A DNA stretch of 64,000 nt. It comes from Duganella sp. SG902. GTDB lineage: Bacteria > Pseudomonadota > Gammaproteobacteria > Burkholderiales > Burkholderiaceae_D. Positions within the stretch are counted from its first letter, which is position 1; the number at the start of each line of letters is the position of its first letter. The position numbers and the translations under genes are program-made. The notes below the pieces were generated by a model. That model was not told the origin of the DNA. It did not search any database and saw nothing but the letters and a program-made list of their open reading frames with translations. This document shows, piece by piece, positions 35,471 through 44,404 of the stretch. Location of the stretch: positions 124,001-188,000 of the forward strand of contig NZ_JABMJK010000002.1 of assembly GCF_013376005.1 (NCBI RefSeq), read 5' to 3'.

Positions 35471-36082
35471 ATGAATACAGTTTGGATGACCGTGGCCGCC
35501 TACCTGATCGGCTCGATCTCGTTTGCCGTCGTCAGCAGCAAGTTGTTCGGCCTGGCCGATCCCCGCACCTATGGTTCGAAAAATCCGGGCGCCACCAATG
35601 TGTTGCGAAGCGGCAACAAGGGCGCGGCCATCGCCACCCTGATCGGCGACGCGCTCAAGGGCTGGATCGCGGTATGGCTGGCGATCCGCTTCCAGGAGCA
35701 GCTGCGGATCGGCGACGCCACCATCGCGCTGGTGGCGATCGCCGTCTTCCTCGGCCACCTGTGGCCGGTGTTCTTCCGCTTCGTCGGCGGCAAGGGCGTG
35801 GCGACCGCGGCCGGCGTGCTGCTGGGCTTGAATCCTTGGCTGGGCGTCGCCACCTTGGTGACCTGGCTGGCGGTGGCATTCGCCTTCCGCTACTCGTCGC
35901 TGGCGGCGTTGGTGGCGGCGGTGTTTGCCCCGTTCTATTATGGATTATTGTTTGGCGTGGAACCGCAGCTGGCCGCCGTGGCCGCCATGAGCGCGCTGCT
36001 GGTGTTCCGCCATTCGAAGAATATCTCCAACCTGATCGCAGGCAAGGAGAGCCGCATCGGCAGCAAAGCGAAAGGCAAGTAA
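35471..36082 (+). CDS. plsY: Acyl-phosphate glycerol-3-phosphate acyltransferase PlsY
   Basis: 203 aa with about five transmembrane helices. PlsY motifs are present: [10 protein letters not shown] with [21 protein letters not shown] (motif 1), [21 protein letters not shown] (shortened here to its core) and the C-terminal RHSKNISNL stretch. It transfers the acyl group from acyl-phosphate to glycerol-3-phosphate in membrane phospholipid synthesis. GAGGAAAAAG precedes the ATG. The gene next to tsaD in many genomes; here tsaD is 6 kb away. Confidence 0.95.
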   Translation: MNTVWMTVAAYLIGSISFAVVSSKLFGLADPRTYGSKNPGATNVLRSGNKGAAIATLIGDALKGWIAVWLAIRFQEQLRIGDATIALVAIAVFLGHLWPVFFRFVGGKGVATAAGVLLGLNPWLGVATLVTWLAVAFAFRYSSLAALVAAVFAPFYYGLLFGVEPQLAAVAAMSALLVFRHSKNISNLIAGKESRIGSKAKGK

Positions 36083-36087
36083 AAAAA

Positions 36088-36735
36088 ATGGCAACTCCCC
36101 TGAAAATCGATTTCGTCTCGGACGTCTCCTGCCCCTGGTGCGCCATCGGCCTGGCCTCGCTGAACAAGGCGCTGGACGCCATCGGCGACGAGGCCGAAGT
36201 GAGCATCCACTTCCAGCCCTTCGAGCTGAACGCCAACATGCCGCCGGAAGGCCAGGACATCGGCGAGCACCTGACCGAGAAATACGGCTCGACCGCCGAG
36301 CAGCAGCAACAGGCGCGCGAGATGATACGCGCGCGCGGCGCCGAGGTCGGCTTCGAGTTCGCCATGGACAAGCGCGGCCGCATCTACAACACCTTCGACG
36401 CCCACCGCCTGCTGCACTGGGCCGGGCTGCAGGGCAAGCAGAAGGAACTGAAACAGGCACTGTTCAAGGCCTATTTCACGCAGGGCCTGGACCCGAGCGC
36501 GCACGAGGTGCTGATCTACCTGGCCGGCGAAGTGGGGCTGGACAAGGACGCCGCGCGCCAGGTGCTGCACACCGGCGAGTACGGCGCGGAGGTGCGCGAG
36601 GCCGAGCAATTCTTCCAGCGCCACGGCATCAACTCGGTGCCGGCCGTTATCATCAACGAGCGCCACCTGATCTCCGGCGGCCAGCCAGCGGCGGTGTTCG
36701 AGCGCGCGCTGCGCGAGATTATGGCCAAGGCATAA
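36088..36735 (+). CDS. DsbA/FrnE-family thioredoxin-fold oxidoreductase
   Basis: 215 aa. The N-terminal IDFVSDVSCPWCAIGLASL holds the CPWC active site of cytoplasmic FrnE-like proteins. A helical insert follows, and the C-terminal HGINSVPAVIINERHLISGGQP gives the cis-Pro loop. No signal peptide is present, so the protein is cytoplasmic. FrnE-type proteins have disulfide isomerase or glutathione-dependent activities. It starts 5 bp behind plsY and is probably co-transcribed. Confidence 0.9.
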   Translation: MATPLKIDFVSDVSCPWCAIGLASLNKALDAIGDEAEVSIHFQPFELNANMPPEGQDIGEHLTEKYGSTAEQQQQAREMIRARGAEVGFEFAMDKRGRIYNTFDAHRLLHWAGLQGKQKELKQALFKAYFTQGLDPSAHEVLIYLAGEVGLDKDAARQVLHTGEYGAEVREAEQFFQRHGINSVPAVIINERHLISGGQPAAVFERALREIMAKA

Positions 36736-36819
36736 AAAGTAGCATTCACAGCGCTTGTTTTGCTATAAACTCCCCGGGTAAAAACGATAAGATTCTTGTC
36801 ACTCTACTCAGGGAGGCCC

Positions 36820-37872
36820 ATGCTGGCCGTAGAAAAAGTACACACGCTGCGTACCGCGCGTCCACCGGCGGACCAATTCCGGCTCGCCGCGCTGCATCGT
36901 TACCACATCCTCGACACGCCCGCCTGCGCCGACTTCAGCTTCCTGACCGAGTTGGCCGCCAAGGTGTGCGAAGTGCCTTACGCCTTCATCTCGCTGGTCG
37001 ACGCCGACCGCGTATGGATCAAATCCTGCGCCGGCATGCAAATCGGCGAACTGCCGCGCGGCGAAAGCTACTGCTCGCTGGCCGTGCTGGGCGAGGCCGC
37101 CACCGAAATCCCCGACCTGAGCGCCGACCCGCGCACCGCGCACATGACGCTGACCGTGGGCGAGCCGCACATGCGCATGTACAGCAGCGTGGCGCTGACG
37201 TCCTCGGACGGCCACGCCATCGGCACGCTGTGCGTGATGGACACCAGGCCGGGGCGCCTGAGCGACGACCAGCGCGCCATGTTGGTCAAGCTGGCGCGCC
37301 AGGTGATGGCGCTGATCGAGCTGCGCGCCAACGAGCGCAATCTGGAGGCGGCGGTGCGCGAGCTGGAACTGCTGGCCACCACCGACGACCTCACCGGATT
37401 GCACAACCGCCGCTCGCTGCTGCACCGGCTGAAGTTCGAGGTGGCGCGCGCGCGCCGTTTCCGCGCGCCGCTGTCGGCGCTGATGATCGACCTCGATCAC
37501 TTCAAGAAAATCAACGATGAATACGGCCACGTGGTCGGCGACCAGGTGCTTGCCGACGTCGGCCGCCTGCTGCGCGAGAACGTGCGCGTGATCGACATGC
37601 CGAGCCGCTACGGCGGCGAGGAACTGTGCGTGATCCTGCCGAACACGCCGGCGGAAGGCGCGCGCAAGCTGGCCGAGACGCTGCGCGCCAGGATCGAGGC
37701 GCAGCCGCACGCGGCGGGCGCGCGTCAATTCCGGGTCACGGCCAGCATCGGCGTGGGCTCGTTCAATCATATGGAAATCGACGATGCGGAAAGCCTGCTC
37801 AAGCAGGCTGACGACGCGCTGTACCGCGCCAAGCGCGCCGGCCGCAATCGTGTGGAGCATGGATCCGACTGA
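36820..37872 (+). CDS. GAF-GGDEF diguanylate cyclase
   Basis: 350 aa from ATG at 36820, preceded by GGGAGG at short spacing; an in-frame TTG at 36796 is an alternative. The N-terminal GAF domain (about 20-160; AYAFISLVDADRVWIKS, then SYCSLAVL) senses an unknown cytoplasmic ligand. The GGDEF domain (about 180-345) has YGGEEL as active site and RVID five residues earlier, matching the I-site. It should make c-di-GMP in the cytoplasm, with product feedback. The gene stands between dsbA-like and DUF427 genes. Confidence 0.9.
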   Translation: MLAVEKVHTLRTARPPADQFRLAALHRYHILDTPACADFSFLTELAAKVCEVPYAFISLVDADRVWIKSCAGMQIGELPRGESYCSLAVLGEAATEIPDLSADPRTAHMTLTVGEPHMRMYSSVALTSSDGHAIGTLCVMDTRPGRLSDDQRAMLVKLARQVMALIELRANERNLEAAVRELELLATTDDLTGLHNRRSLLHRLKFEVARARRFRAPLSALMIDLDHFKKINDEYGHVVGDQVLADVGRLLRENVRVIDMPSRYGGEELCVILPNTPAEGARKLAETLRARIEAQPHAAGARQFRVTASIGVGSFNHMEIDDAESLLKQADDALYRAKRAGRNRVEHGSD

Positions 37873-37885
37873 AAGGAGAATGGTT

Positions 37886-38176
37886 ATGCCGACTGCCAGC
37901 TGGAACGGTGTCGTCATCGCGCAGGCGAATGATGACGAGGTCGAAATCGTGGAGAACAACGTCTACTTCCCGCCGTCGAGCGTGAAGCGGGAATATCTGC
38001 AGCCCAGCAGCCACACCTCGCGCTGCCCGTGGAAGGGGCTGGCCAGCTATTACTCGCTGAACGTCGACGGCAAGATCAACGAAAACGCCGCGTGGTACTA
38101 CCCGGAGCCTTCCGAAAAGGCCGCGCAGATCAAGGACCACGTGGCCTTTTGGCGCGGCGTCGAGGTGCGGCGCTAG
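37886..38176 (+). CDS. DUF427 family protein
   Basis: 96 aa. The start at 37886 is chosen over ATG 37880 because AAAGGAGA then has good spacing. Family marks are VVENNVYFP-type (EIVENNVYFPPSSV), the TSRCPWKGLASYYSL core and FWRGVEV. DUF427 proteins are small beta-rich cytoplasmic proteins of unknown role. The stop codon is followed immediately by the TTG start of the next gene. Confidence 0.9.
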   Translation: MPTASWNGVVIAQANDDEVEIVENNVYFPPSSVKREYLQPSSHTSRCPWKGLASYYSLNVDGKINENAAWYYPEPSEKAAQIKDHVAFWRGVEVRR

Positions 38177-39370
38177 TTGGACAATCTCACCCACAGCATC
38201 ATCGGCTTCGGCGTTGGCGAGGTGGTGCACCGCGGCTTGCCGGCGGAGCCCGGGACGCTGGCGCAGCGGGTGCGGCATCGGCTGTTGCTGGTGTCGTGCG
38301 CGCTGGCCAGCAATTTCCCCGACCTCGACCTGTTCCTGACCAGGTTGTTGCCCGATCCCCTGGGTTACCTGCTCAATCATCGCGGCCACACGCACACGGT
38401 GTTGTGGGCGGTGCCGCAGGCCGTGCTGCTGGCGGCCTTGCTGTGGCTATGCTGGCCGGCGGCGCGTGCGCTGTTGCGCGACAGCCGCGCCGCGCGGCTG
38501 GGGCTGGCGATCAGCGTCAGCGTCGGCCTGGCGCTGCATCTGCTGATGGACTTCACCAACTCGTATGGCGTGCATCCCTGGTATCCGTTCGACGGACGCT
38601 GGTTGTATGGCGACATGGTGTTCATCATCGAGCCGCTGTTCTGGGTGGCGATCGGGGTGCCGATGGCGCTCATCATGCGCTGGCGCTGGTTGCGTGTCAC
38701 CGGCTTGCTGGCCTTGTTCGCGGCGCTGGTGTTGTTCGCGGCGCGCGGCTATATCGGTTGGATGTCGTTCGCGGCGCTGCTGCTGATCGCCGCGGTGTGC
38801 GGCGCGGCGCAGTGGCGCGCGGGCGAGCGGGGACGTGGAGGGCTGCTGCTGGCGCTGGGCGTCAGCGTCGGATTCATCGCGGTGCAGGGCGTGGCCTCGC
38901 ATAAGGGCAGGGCCTGGCTGACGGAGGAGTTGGAGCGCGCCGACCCCGCGTCGCGGGTGCTGGATGTGGCGATGACCGCGTTCCCTTCGCAGCCTCTGTG
39001 CTGGGCCTACGTCAGCATCGAAAGCAATGGGACGCGGTACCGCTTGCGGCGTGGCGTCCTGCCGCTGGGGGCGGTGGCGTGCCCGGCAGGCCTGAGCGCG
39101 GCGCCGGAGACGGTCAGCGGCAGTGTGCAGGAGCTGCGCGCGCTGAAAGCGTCCGACTGCCAGGTCGACGCCTGGCTGCGCTTTGGACGCATGCCTATCC
39201 TGGCGAACGGCGAGCTGTCCGACTACCGCTTCGCCACCACGCCGCGCGGCAACTTCACCACCTTGCGCATCGGCCCCGCCGCCTCCTGCCCGCAAGGCAT
39301 CCCCGCATGGGGCTATCCCCGCGCCGATTTATTCGGGGTCAGCTCTGACATTCGGACAAAAGGGAACTAA
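38177..39370 (+). CDS. Membrane-bound metal-dependent hydrolase (YdjM/YfhO-like, DUF457)
   Basis: 397 aa. TTG at 38177 abuts the preceding stop codon, and the protein begins in the family manner (MDNLTHSIIGFGVGE). Motifs with His and Asp are NLTHS, SNFPDLDLF and NHRGHTHTVLW, plus HLLMDFTNSYG after two helices. Five or so transmembrane helices are followed by a soluble C-terminal domain (about 240-390). These proteins are predicted zinc hydrolases of the inner membrane. The final 13 codons and the stop lie inside a palindromic repeat (39332-39420), so the native C-terminus was probably replaced. Confidence 0.88.
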   Translation: MDNLTHSIIGFGVGEVVHRGLPAEPGTLAQRVRHRLLLVSCALASNFPDLDLFLTRLLPDPLGYLLNHRGHTHTVLWAVPQAVLLAALLWLCWPAARALLRDSRAARLGLAISVSVGLALHLLMDFTNSYGVHPWYPFDGRWLYGDMVFIIEPLFWVAIGVPMALIMRWRWLRVTGLLALFAALVLFAARGYIGWMSFAALLLIAAVCGAAQWRAGERGRGGLLLALGVSVGFIAVQGVASHKGRAWLTEELERADPASRVLDVAMTAFPSQPLCWAYVSIESNGTRYRLRRGVLPLGAVACPAGLSAAPETVSGSVQELRALKASDCQVDAWLRFGRMPILANGELSDYRFATTPRGNFTTLRIGPAASCPQGIPAWGYPRADLFGVSSDIRTKGN

Positions 39371-39420
39371 TCAAAAAGTTTTTAGTTCCCTAATGTCCGA
39401 ATGTCAGAGCTGACCCCGAA
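39332..39420. repeat. 89-bp near-perfect palindrome (MITE/REP-like)
   Basis: Two 27-bp arms (TTCGGGGTCAGCTCTGACAT at the left edge, 39332-39358, and its exact complement at 39394-39420) enclose a second inverted repeat, GGGAACTAA (39362-39370) and TTAGTTCCC (39382-39390). The GGGGTCAG...CTGACCCC edge is typical of mobile palindromes in this bacterial group. It supplies the end of the upstream coding sequence and may act as a bidirectional terminator before the convergent SDR gene. Confidence 0.88.
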
Positions 39421-39436
39421 GTTTAGACCCCGAAGG

Positions 39437-40288
39437 TTAGGCGGCTTTTTTCAGCACGTCGTCGTGGTCGGTGGAGAGGGCGACGTCCAGCCATTCGGCC
39501 ATTTCTTTTTCCACGAACTGGTTTTTGGCGCGTACGCGTTGGACGGTGTCGGAGCCGAGTTGCAGGCGCACCGGCGGGGTGGCGCTGTCGGCCAGTCGCA
39601 GCAGGGCGCTGGCCAGCTTGACCGGGTCGCCGGGCTGCGCGTGGTTGACGTCGGCCGCGAAGTCACGCATCGCGCCAACGGTGGCGGCGTAGGAGGCTAT
39701 GCGGTCGCGCGTGGCGACCAGCGACGTCGCGTCAAGGAAGTCGGTGCGGAAGAAGCCTGGTTCCACCACCGTCACTTTGATGCCCAGCGGTTCCAGTTCG
39801 ATCGCCATCGCTTCGCTCAGGCCTTCCACCGCGAACTTGGTGGAGCCGTACACGCCCCAGCCGGCATACGAGGAGTAGCCGCCCACCGAGGAGATGTTGA
39901 TCACGTGGCCGCTGCCTTGCCTGCGCATCACCGGCAGCACGGCGCGGCTGACGTTCAGCAGGCCGAATACATTGGTTTCATACAGTGCCCGCACTTCTTC
40001 GGCGTTGGCTTCCTCTACCGCGCCCAGCAAGCCGTAACCGGCGTTGTTGACCAGCACGTCGATGCGGCCGAAGCGCGCCACCGCCTGCTGCGCGGCGACC
40101 ACGGCTTGCGCTTCCAGTTTCACGTCCAGCCGCAGCGCCAGCAGGTTGGGATGTTCGCCCAGCGCCGCGATCACTGCCTGCGGATCGCGCGCGGTCGCCA
40201 CGACGAAGTCGCCCCGCTCCAGCGCCTGTTGCGCCGTCAGTACGCCAAAGCCACGCGATGCGCCGGTGATGAACCATACTTTTTTCAT
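39437..40288 (-). CDS. Short-chain dehydrogenase/reductase (SDR)
   Basis: 283 aa, classical SDR. The NAD(P)-binding motif is TGASRGFG (residues 8-15), with Arg34 in ATARD favouring NADP. NNAG lies near residue 84, and the catalytic Ser...Tyr-x-x-x-Lys is in SSVGGYSSYAGWGVYGSTKFA. The substrate is unknown. It is divergent from a LysR regulator (106-bp gap), the classic regulator-target layout. Confidence 0.92.
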   Translation of the reverse strand: MKKVWFITGASRGFGVLTAQQALERGDFVVATARDPQAVIAALGEHPNLLALRLDVKLEAQAVVAAQQAVARFGRIDVLVNNAGYGLLGAVEEANAEEVRALYETNVFGLLNVSRAVLPVMRRQGSGHVINISSVGGYSSYAGWGVYGSTKFAVEGLSEAMAIELEPLGIKVTVVEPGFFRTDFLDATSLVATRDRIASYAATVGAMRDFAADVNHAQPGDPVKLASALLRLADSATPPVRLQLGSDTVQRVRAKNQFVEKEMAEWLDVALSTDHDDVLKKAA

Positions 40289-40394
40289 GATGATTTTCCT
40301 TTCGAGGTGAGTTGATGGAGTCCAGTTTAGGCCGCCTCAACCTGCTACACTAGCCATAGGAAAGCTGTTTGATTTTCATCTATTGGTTGATAAT

Positions 40395-41330
40395 ATGGAT
40401 AAAGCCCGGGTCATCAGTCTGTTCATCGGCGTGGTGCGCGCCAAAAGCTTCAGTCAGGCGGCGGTGGATGCCGGCCTGACGCCGCAGGCGGTCAGCAAGG
40501 CGGTGCGGCAGCTGGAGGAGCATTTGGGCGTGCGCCTGTTTCACCGCACCACGCGCAGCCTGAGCCTGACCGACGAGGGCACGCGCCTGTTCGAGCTGGC
40601 CAACCCCGGCTTGCGCCTGCTGGATGAGGCGCTGGAGCAGATCCAGAGCAGCCGGCTGGAGGTGGATGGCCTGATCCGCGTGGCCGCGCCGATGTCGATC
40701 GGCACCGCCATCATCGTGCCGCTGCTGCAGGAGTTTCAGCAGCGCTATCCCGGCGCGCATTTCGACATGCAGCTGGACGATCATTTCGTCGATCTGGTGG
40801 AAAACAAGATCGATGTCGGCTTCCGCGCCGGCAGTCCGCCCGAGCGCAATCTCATCTCGCGCAAGCTGGGCGAAATCACGCTGCTGACCTGCGCCGCGCC
40901 GTCCTATCTCGAACGCCACGGCACGCCGCGCAAGGTGGCCGATCTGGCCGGACACCGCTGCACCGGTTTCCGCCAGCCCAACACCGGCCGCCTGCTGCCG
41001 TGGGAATTCCACGTCGACGGCGCCACGGTGTATCAGGAGGTGCCGGTGGTGGCCAGCTTCAATACGGTGGAAGGGGAGTTGACGGCGGTGCTGAACGGCA
41101 TGGGCATCGGTCAGATGCCGGTGTTCATGATCGAGCGCGAGCTGGCCAGCGGCGCACTGGTGCCGCTGCTAACGCCGACCGTCACGGCCAACAATGGCGT
41201 ATTCATGTATTACCAGCAACGAACGCAGATGCCGCTGCGGGTGCGGCATTTCATCGATTTCGCAGCCGAGCAGGCGCCGTTGCGGCTACAGGCGCAGCGC
41301 AAGGCTGTCAATGCCGCCAAGGGAAGATAA
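40395..41330 (+). CDS. LysR-family transcriptional regulator
   Basis: 311 aa. ATG at 40395 is favoured over TTG at 40383. The N-terminal winged helix-turn-helix (about 1-60; FSQAAVDAGLTPQAVSKAVRQLEEHLGVRLF) is followed by a periplasmic-binding-like effector domain (about 90-295). It belongs to the CrgA/DmlR-like group common next to SDR genes. It probably controls the divergent SDR gene and itself. Confidence 0.92.
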   Translation: MDKARVISLFIGVVRAKSFSQAAVDAGLTPQAVSKAVRQLEEHLGVRLFHRTTRSLSLTDEGTRLFELANPGLRLLDEALEQIQSSRLEVDGLIRVAAPMSIGTAIIVPLLQEFQQRYPGAHFDMQLDDHFVDLVENKIDVGFRAGSPPERNLISRKLGEITLLTCAAPSYLERHGTPRKVADLAGHRCTGFRQPNTGRLLPWEFHVDGATVYQEVPVVASFNTVEGELTAVLNGMGIGQMPVFMIERELASGALVPLLTPTVTANNGVFMYYQQRTQMPLRVRHFIDFAAEQAPLRLQAQRKAVNAAKGR

Positions 41331-41507
41331 GCCAGTTTAAGGTGCGTGTGTGCACGGTTTCGGCACCTGATGCGTTATATCGTGTGGCTACTTCGCCACA
41401 AAAGCGCCTAGAATCAAGCTGTATAGGCCGCTTTCTGCCTATTTGGTTGGCACAACAATTGCATTGCCCTCCAGAAAGGACGATGATCGATTTACATGGA
41501 GGCTGTT

Positions 41508-41693
41508 ATGAATACCGTAACTGATAAAGATAACAAAACCGCAGTACATCACGAGTCGCCGGCCGATGAGCATCGCCTGCGCAGCGAACGCATTGCCGCC
41601 CGCGGCGTCAGCCTGGGCAACGGCAAGGCCAAGTACCTGATCCCGCTGGTCGGTCTGGCCGTGCTGGCGGGCATGGCGTTCGCGTCGAATTAA
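41508..41693 (+). CDS. Small membrane-anchored protein, unknown
   Basis: 61 aa. ATG at 41508 has GGAGG five bases upstream. A polar, charged N-terminal half is followed by a single C-terminal transmembrane helix (about 40-58, [16 protein letters not shown]), so it is a tail-anchored type protein. No family was recognised. Its stop overlaps the convergent tsaD stop by 4 bp. Confidence 0.65.
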   Translation: MNTVTDKDNKTAVHHESPADEHRLRSERIAARGVSLGNGKAKYLIPLVGLAVLAGMAFASN

Positions 41694-42730
41694 ACGACCT
41701 TGAGCTCGTCGAGCGGCCAGCGCGGCCGCACATTGAACGAGTAATCCTTCTTCGCCGCGTCCGGGTTGATCATCAGGCGCATCGCGCCGGCGAAGGCGAT
41801 CATGGCGCCGTTATCGGTGCAAAACTCCAGTTCCGGGTAGTAGACCTTGAACTTCTTCTTGGCCGCCGCCGCGTTTAACGAGGCGCGTAGCTGCGTGTTC
41901 GCGCCCACGCCGCCGGCGATCACCAGCCGTTTCAGGCCAGTGTGCTTGATCGCCGACACGCATTTCGCGGTCAGCACGTCGACGATGGCGTCGACGAAGC
42001 CGCGCGCGATGTTGGCCTTGTCCTGTTCGCAGATGTTGGCGACGACCTTTTCCTCGTGGTTCTTCACTACCGTCAGCACCGCCGTTTTCAGGCCGGAGAA
42101 GCTGAAGTTGAAATCCTTGGTGTGCTTCATCGGACGCGGCAGCTGGTAGGCGTCCGGATCGCCAAATTCGGCCAGGCGCGAGATGGCCGGCCCGCCCGGG
42201 TAGCCCAGACCCAGCAGCTTGGCCGACTTGTCGAAGGCTTCGCCGGCGGCGTCGTCCAGGGTTTCGCCCAGCAGGGTGTACTGGCCGACGCCGTCCACCC
42301 GCATCAGCTGGGTGTGACCGCCCGAGACCAGCAGGGCGATGAAGGGGAATTCCGGCGGCTGCGAGGCCAGCAGCGGCGACAGCAGATGGCCTTCCAGGTG
42401 GTGCACGCCCAGCACCGGCTTGTCCAGCGCCAGCCCGAGGCTGCATGCCACCGACGAGCCGACCAGCAGCGCGCCGGCCAGGCCAGGCCCTTGGGTGTAG
42501 GCGATGGCGTCGATGTCTTGCGGCGTCTTGCCGGCTTTTTCCAGCGTCTGCGTCAGCAGCGGGATGGCGCGGCGGATGTGGTCGCGCGAGGCCAGCTCGG
42601 GCACCACGCCGCCGTATTCCTCGTGCATGGCCACCTGCGAGTGCAGGGCATGGGACAGCAGGCCGTGTTGCGTGTCGTACAACGCCAGGCCGGTTTCGTC
42701 ACAGGAGGATTCAACGCCAAGAACGATCAT
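41690..42730 (-). CDS. tsaD: tRNA N6-adenosine threonylcarbamoyltransferase TsaD
   Basis: 346 aa from ATG at 42730 ([14 protein letters not shown], the family start); upstream in-frame Met codons precede this conserved start. Metal-site His pair is in VHHLEGHLL near residues 110-116, and [10 protein letters not shown] and the final [10 protein letters not shown] (Asp) complete the ASKHA fold. With TsaB/TsaC/TsaE (tsaE at 3764-4249) it makes t6A37 of tRNA. Essential in most bacteria. Confidence 0.95.
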   Translation of the reverse strand: MIVLGVESSCDETGLALYDTQHGLLSHALHSQVAMHEEYGGVVPELASRDHIRRAIPLLTQTLEKAGKTPQDIDAIAYTQGPGLAGALLVGSSVACSLGLALDKPVLGVHHLEGHLLSPLLASQPPEFPFIALLVSGGHTQLMRVDGVGQYTLLGETLDDAAGEAFDKSAKLLGLGYPGGPAISRLAEFGDPDAYQLPRPMKHTKDFNFSFSGLKTAVLTVVKNHEEKVVANICEQDKANIARGFVDAIVDVLTAKCVSAIKHTGLKRLVIAGGVGANTQLRASLNAAAAKKKFKVYYPELEFCTDNGAMIAFAGAMRLMINPDAAKKDYSFNVRPRWPLDELKVV

Positions 42731-42894
42731 GGAAGCAGCAGATTTCAAAAGGGGAATCCGCCATTGTAATGGAAATGGCGTGCAAGCATGCACCAGCGCA
42801 GTTCCGGCCTGCACCCGCGGGGTGCGCATTTTTGCCAAATGGTCAGGGTTTCGATGGCATCGCTTTTGCTTGAACAGGGCCGGGAGGGTAGGCC

Positions 42895-43194
42895 ATGGAC
42901 AGGCAATGGAAGCTGATATGCAAATTGAAGGATGTACCGCTGGGCGGTGGCGTGCGCCTGGTGCCGCGCGGGCTGGCGTGGCAGGAGTTGCCGGGCGTGG
43001 CGTTGTTCCGCACGGGTGAGGAGAGCGTGCATGCCGTGCTGGCCTGCGATAGCGCGCGCCGTTACTCGGTGAAGGTGGAGGGCATGAAGGTCTATCTCGA
43101 CCTGGAGGAACTGAGTGCGCCCGCCAGCCAGGCCGAGGCGGCGCTGGCGGGGCAGTTTGGCGTGGCCACCAGCATGGTGGCTTACTGCTACTAG
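42895..43194 (+). CDS. NirD-like (Rieske-fold) protein lacking the iron-sulfur segment
   Basis: 99 aa. The start [20 protein letters not shown], then [17 protein letters not shown], resembles the first strands of nitrite reductase small subunits (NirD), and [19 protein letters not shown] matches their last strands. The middle 35-40 residues, where Rieske proteins carry Cys-x-His and Cys-x2-His, are absent: ALAC passes directly to [10 protein letters not shown]. No nitrite reductase gene is nearby. It may be a minimal Rieske-fold derivative or a decaying gene. Confidence is moderate for the fold and low for any function. Confidence 0.55.
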   Translation: MDRQWKLICKLKDVPLGGGVRLVPRGLAWQELPGVALFRTGEESVHAVLACDSARRYSVKVEGMKVYLDLEELSAPASQAEAALAGQFGVATSMVAYCY

Positions 43195-43198
43195 CGTG

Positions 43199-43269
43199 TC
43201 ATTCCCGCGCAGGCGGGAATCCATGCTGAGCAAGCGTTCCATGGGTCCCCGCCTTCGCGGGGACGACGG
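43199..43269. repeat. REP/BIME-like palindromic repeat, copy 1
   Basis: TCATTCCCGCGCAGGCGGGAAT at the left edge (shown in part) and a second hairpin GTCCCCGCCTTCGCGGGGAC form two inverted repeats between the NirD-like gene and aroG (convergent). The same family recurs at 45414-45485 and inside 52932-53121. Confidence 0.85.
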
Positions 43270-43270
43270 G

Positions 43271-44329
43271 TCAGGGGCGGTTTTTTAGCTGCTGGTGCGC
43301 GTCGCGCAGCATCTTTTCTGTGGTGTCCCAGTCGATGCAGCCGTCGGTCACCGAGCAGCCGTACACCAGCTGGCTCAGGTCGGCCGGGATCTTCTGGTTG
43401 CCGCCGACGATGTTGGACTCGATCATCACGCCCACCAGCGACTTGTTGCCCTGCACGATCTGGTGGATGACGTCGGCCATCACCAGCGGTTGCAGCTCGG
43501 GCTTCTTGTAGCTGTTGGCGTGCGAGCAGTCGACCACCAGATTGGCCGGCAGCTTGGCCTTGGCCAGCGCCTGCTCGGCGATCGCGATCGACACCGAATC
43601 GTAGTTCGGACGGCCATCGCCGCCGCGCAGCACCACGTGGCCGTAGGCGTTGCCGCGGGTACGCACGATCGACACATTGCCCTGCGCGTTGATGCCCAGG
43701 AAGGAGTGCGGATGCGCCGACGACAGGATGGCGTTGATGGCGATGCCGATATCGCCATCGGTGCCGTTCTTGAAGCCGACCGGGGTCGACAGGCCGGACG
43801 ACATTTCGCGGTGGGTCTGCGATTCGGTGGTGCGGGCGCCGATGGCGGTCCAGGCGATCAGGTCGCCCAGGTATTGCGGCGAGATCGGGTCGAGCGCCTC
43901 GGTGGCGGTCGGCAGGCCCAGCTCGCACACGTCCAGCAGGAACTGGCGCGCCTTTTCCATGCCGACGTTGACGCGGAAGGAGTCGTCCATGTCCGGATCA
44001 TTGATATAACCCTTCCAGCCGGTGGTGGTGCGCGGCTTTTCGAAATACACGCGCATCACTAGCAGCATGGTGTCGGCCACCTCGGCCTGCAGCGCCTTGA
44101 GGCGGCTTGCATAGTCGAGGCCGGCTACCGGATCGTGGATCGAGCAGGGGCCGACCACCACGAACAGGCGCTTGTCCTTGCGGTCGATGATGTTGCGCAG
44201 GGCTTCGCGGCCCTTCATCACGGTCTCGGAGGCGGCGTCGGTCAGCGGCAGCTTGCTGTGCAAGGCTTCCGGCGACGGCATCGGCGCGAACGAGGTGACG
44301 TTGACGTTTTCAATGTCTGGGGAAATCAT
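43271..44329 (-). CDS. aroG: 3-deoxy-7-phosphoheptulonate (DAHP) synthase, class I
   Basis: 352 aa from ATG at 44329, the standard AroG/F/H length. Visible signatures: FVVVGPCSIHD near residue 57, the RTTTGWKGYINDPD segment, SSGLSTPVGFKNGTDG and VDCSHANSYK. It condenses PEP and erythrose-4-phosphate, the first shikimate-pathway step. Feedback specificity (Phe/Tyr/Trp) cannot be read off with certainty. It is divergent from ybiB (75-bp gap). Confidence 0.95.
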   Translation of the reverse strand: MISPDIENVNVTSFAPMPSPEALHSKLPLTDAASETVMKGREALRNIIDRKDKRLFVVVGPCSIHDPVAGLDYASRLKALQAEVADTMLLVMRVYFEKPRTTTGWKGYINDPDMDDSFRVNVGMEKARQFLLDVCELGLPTATEALDPISPQYLGDLIAWTAIGARTTESQTHREMSSGLSTPVGFKNGTDGDIGIAINAILSSAHPHSFLGINAQGNVSIVRTRGNAYGHVVLRGGDGRPNYDSVSIAIAEQALAKAKLPANLVVDCSHANSYKKPELQPLVMADVIHQIVQGNKSLVGVMIESNIVGGNQKIPADLSQLVYGCSVTDGCIDWDTTEKMLRDAHQQLKNRP

Positions 44330-44404
44330 GATCTTTACACTGGTTTCATTTTCGGGAGCCAGATAGTGTAGCCGAAATGCGCCGTAGTGGTTTAAGCTGC
44401 TGCC

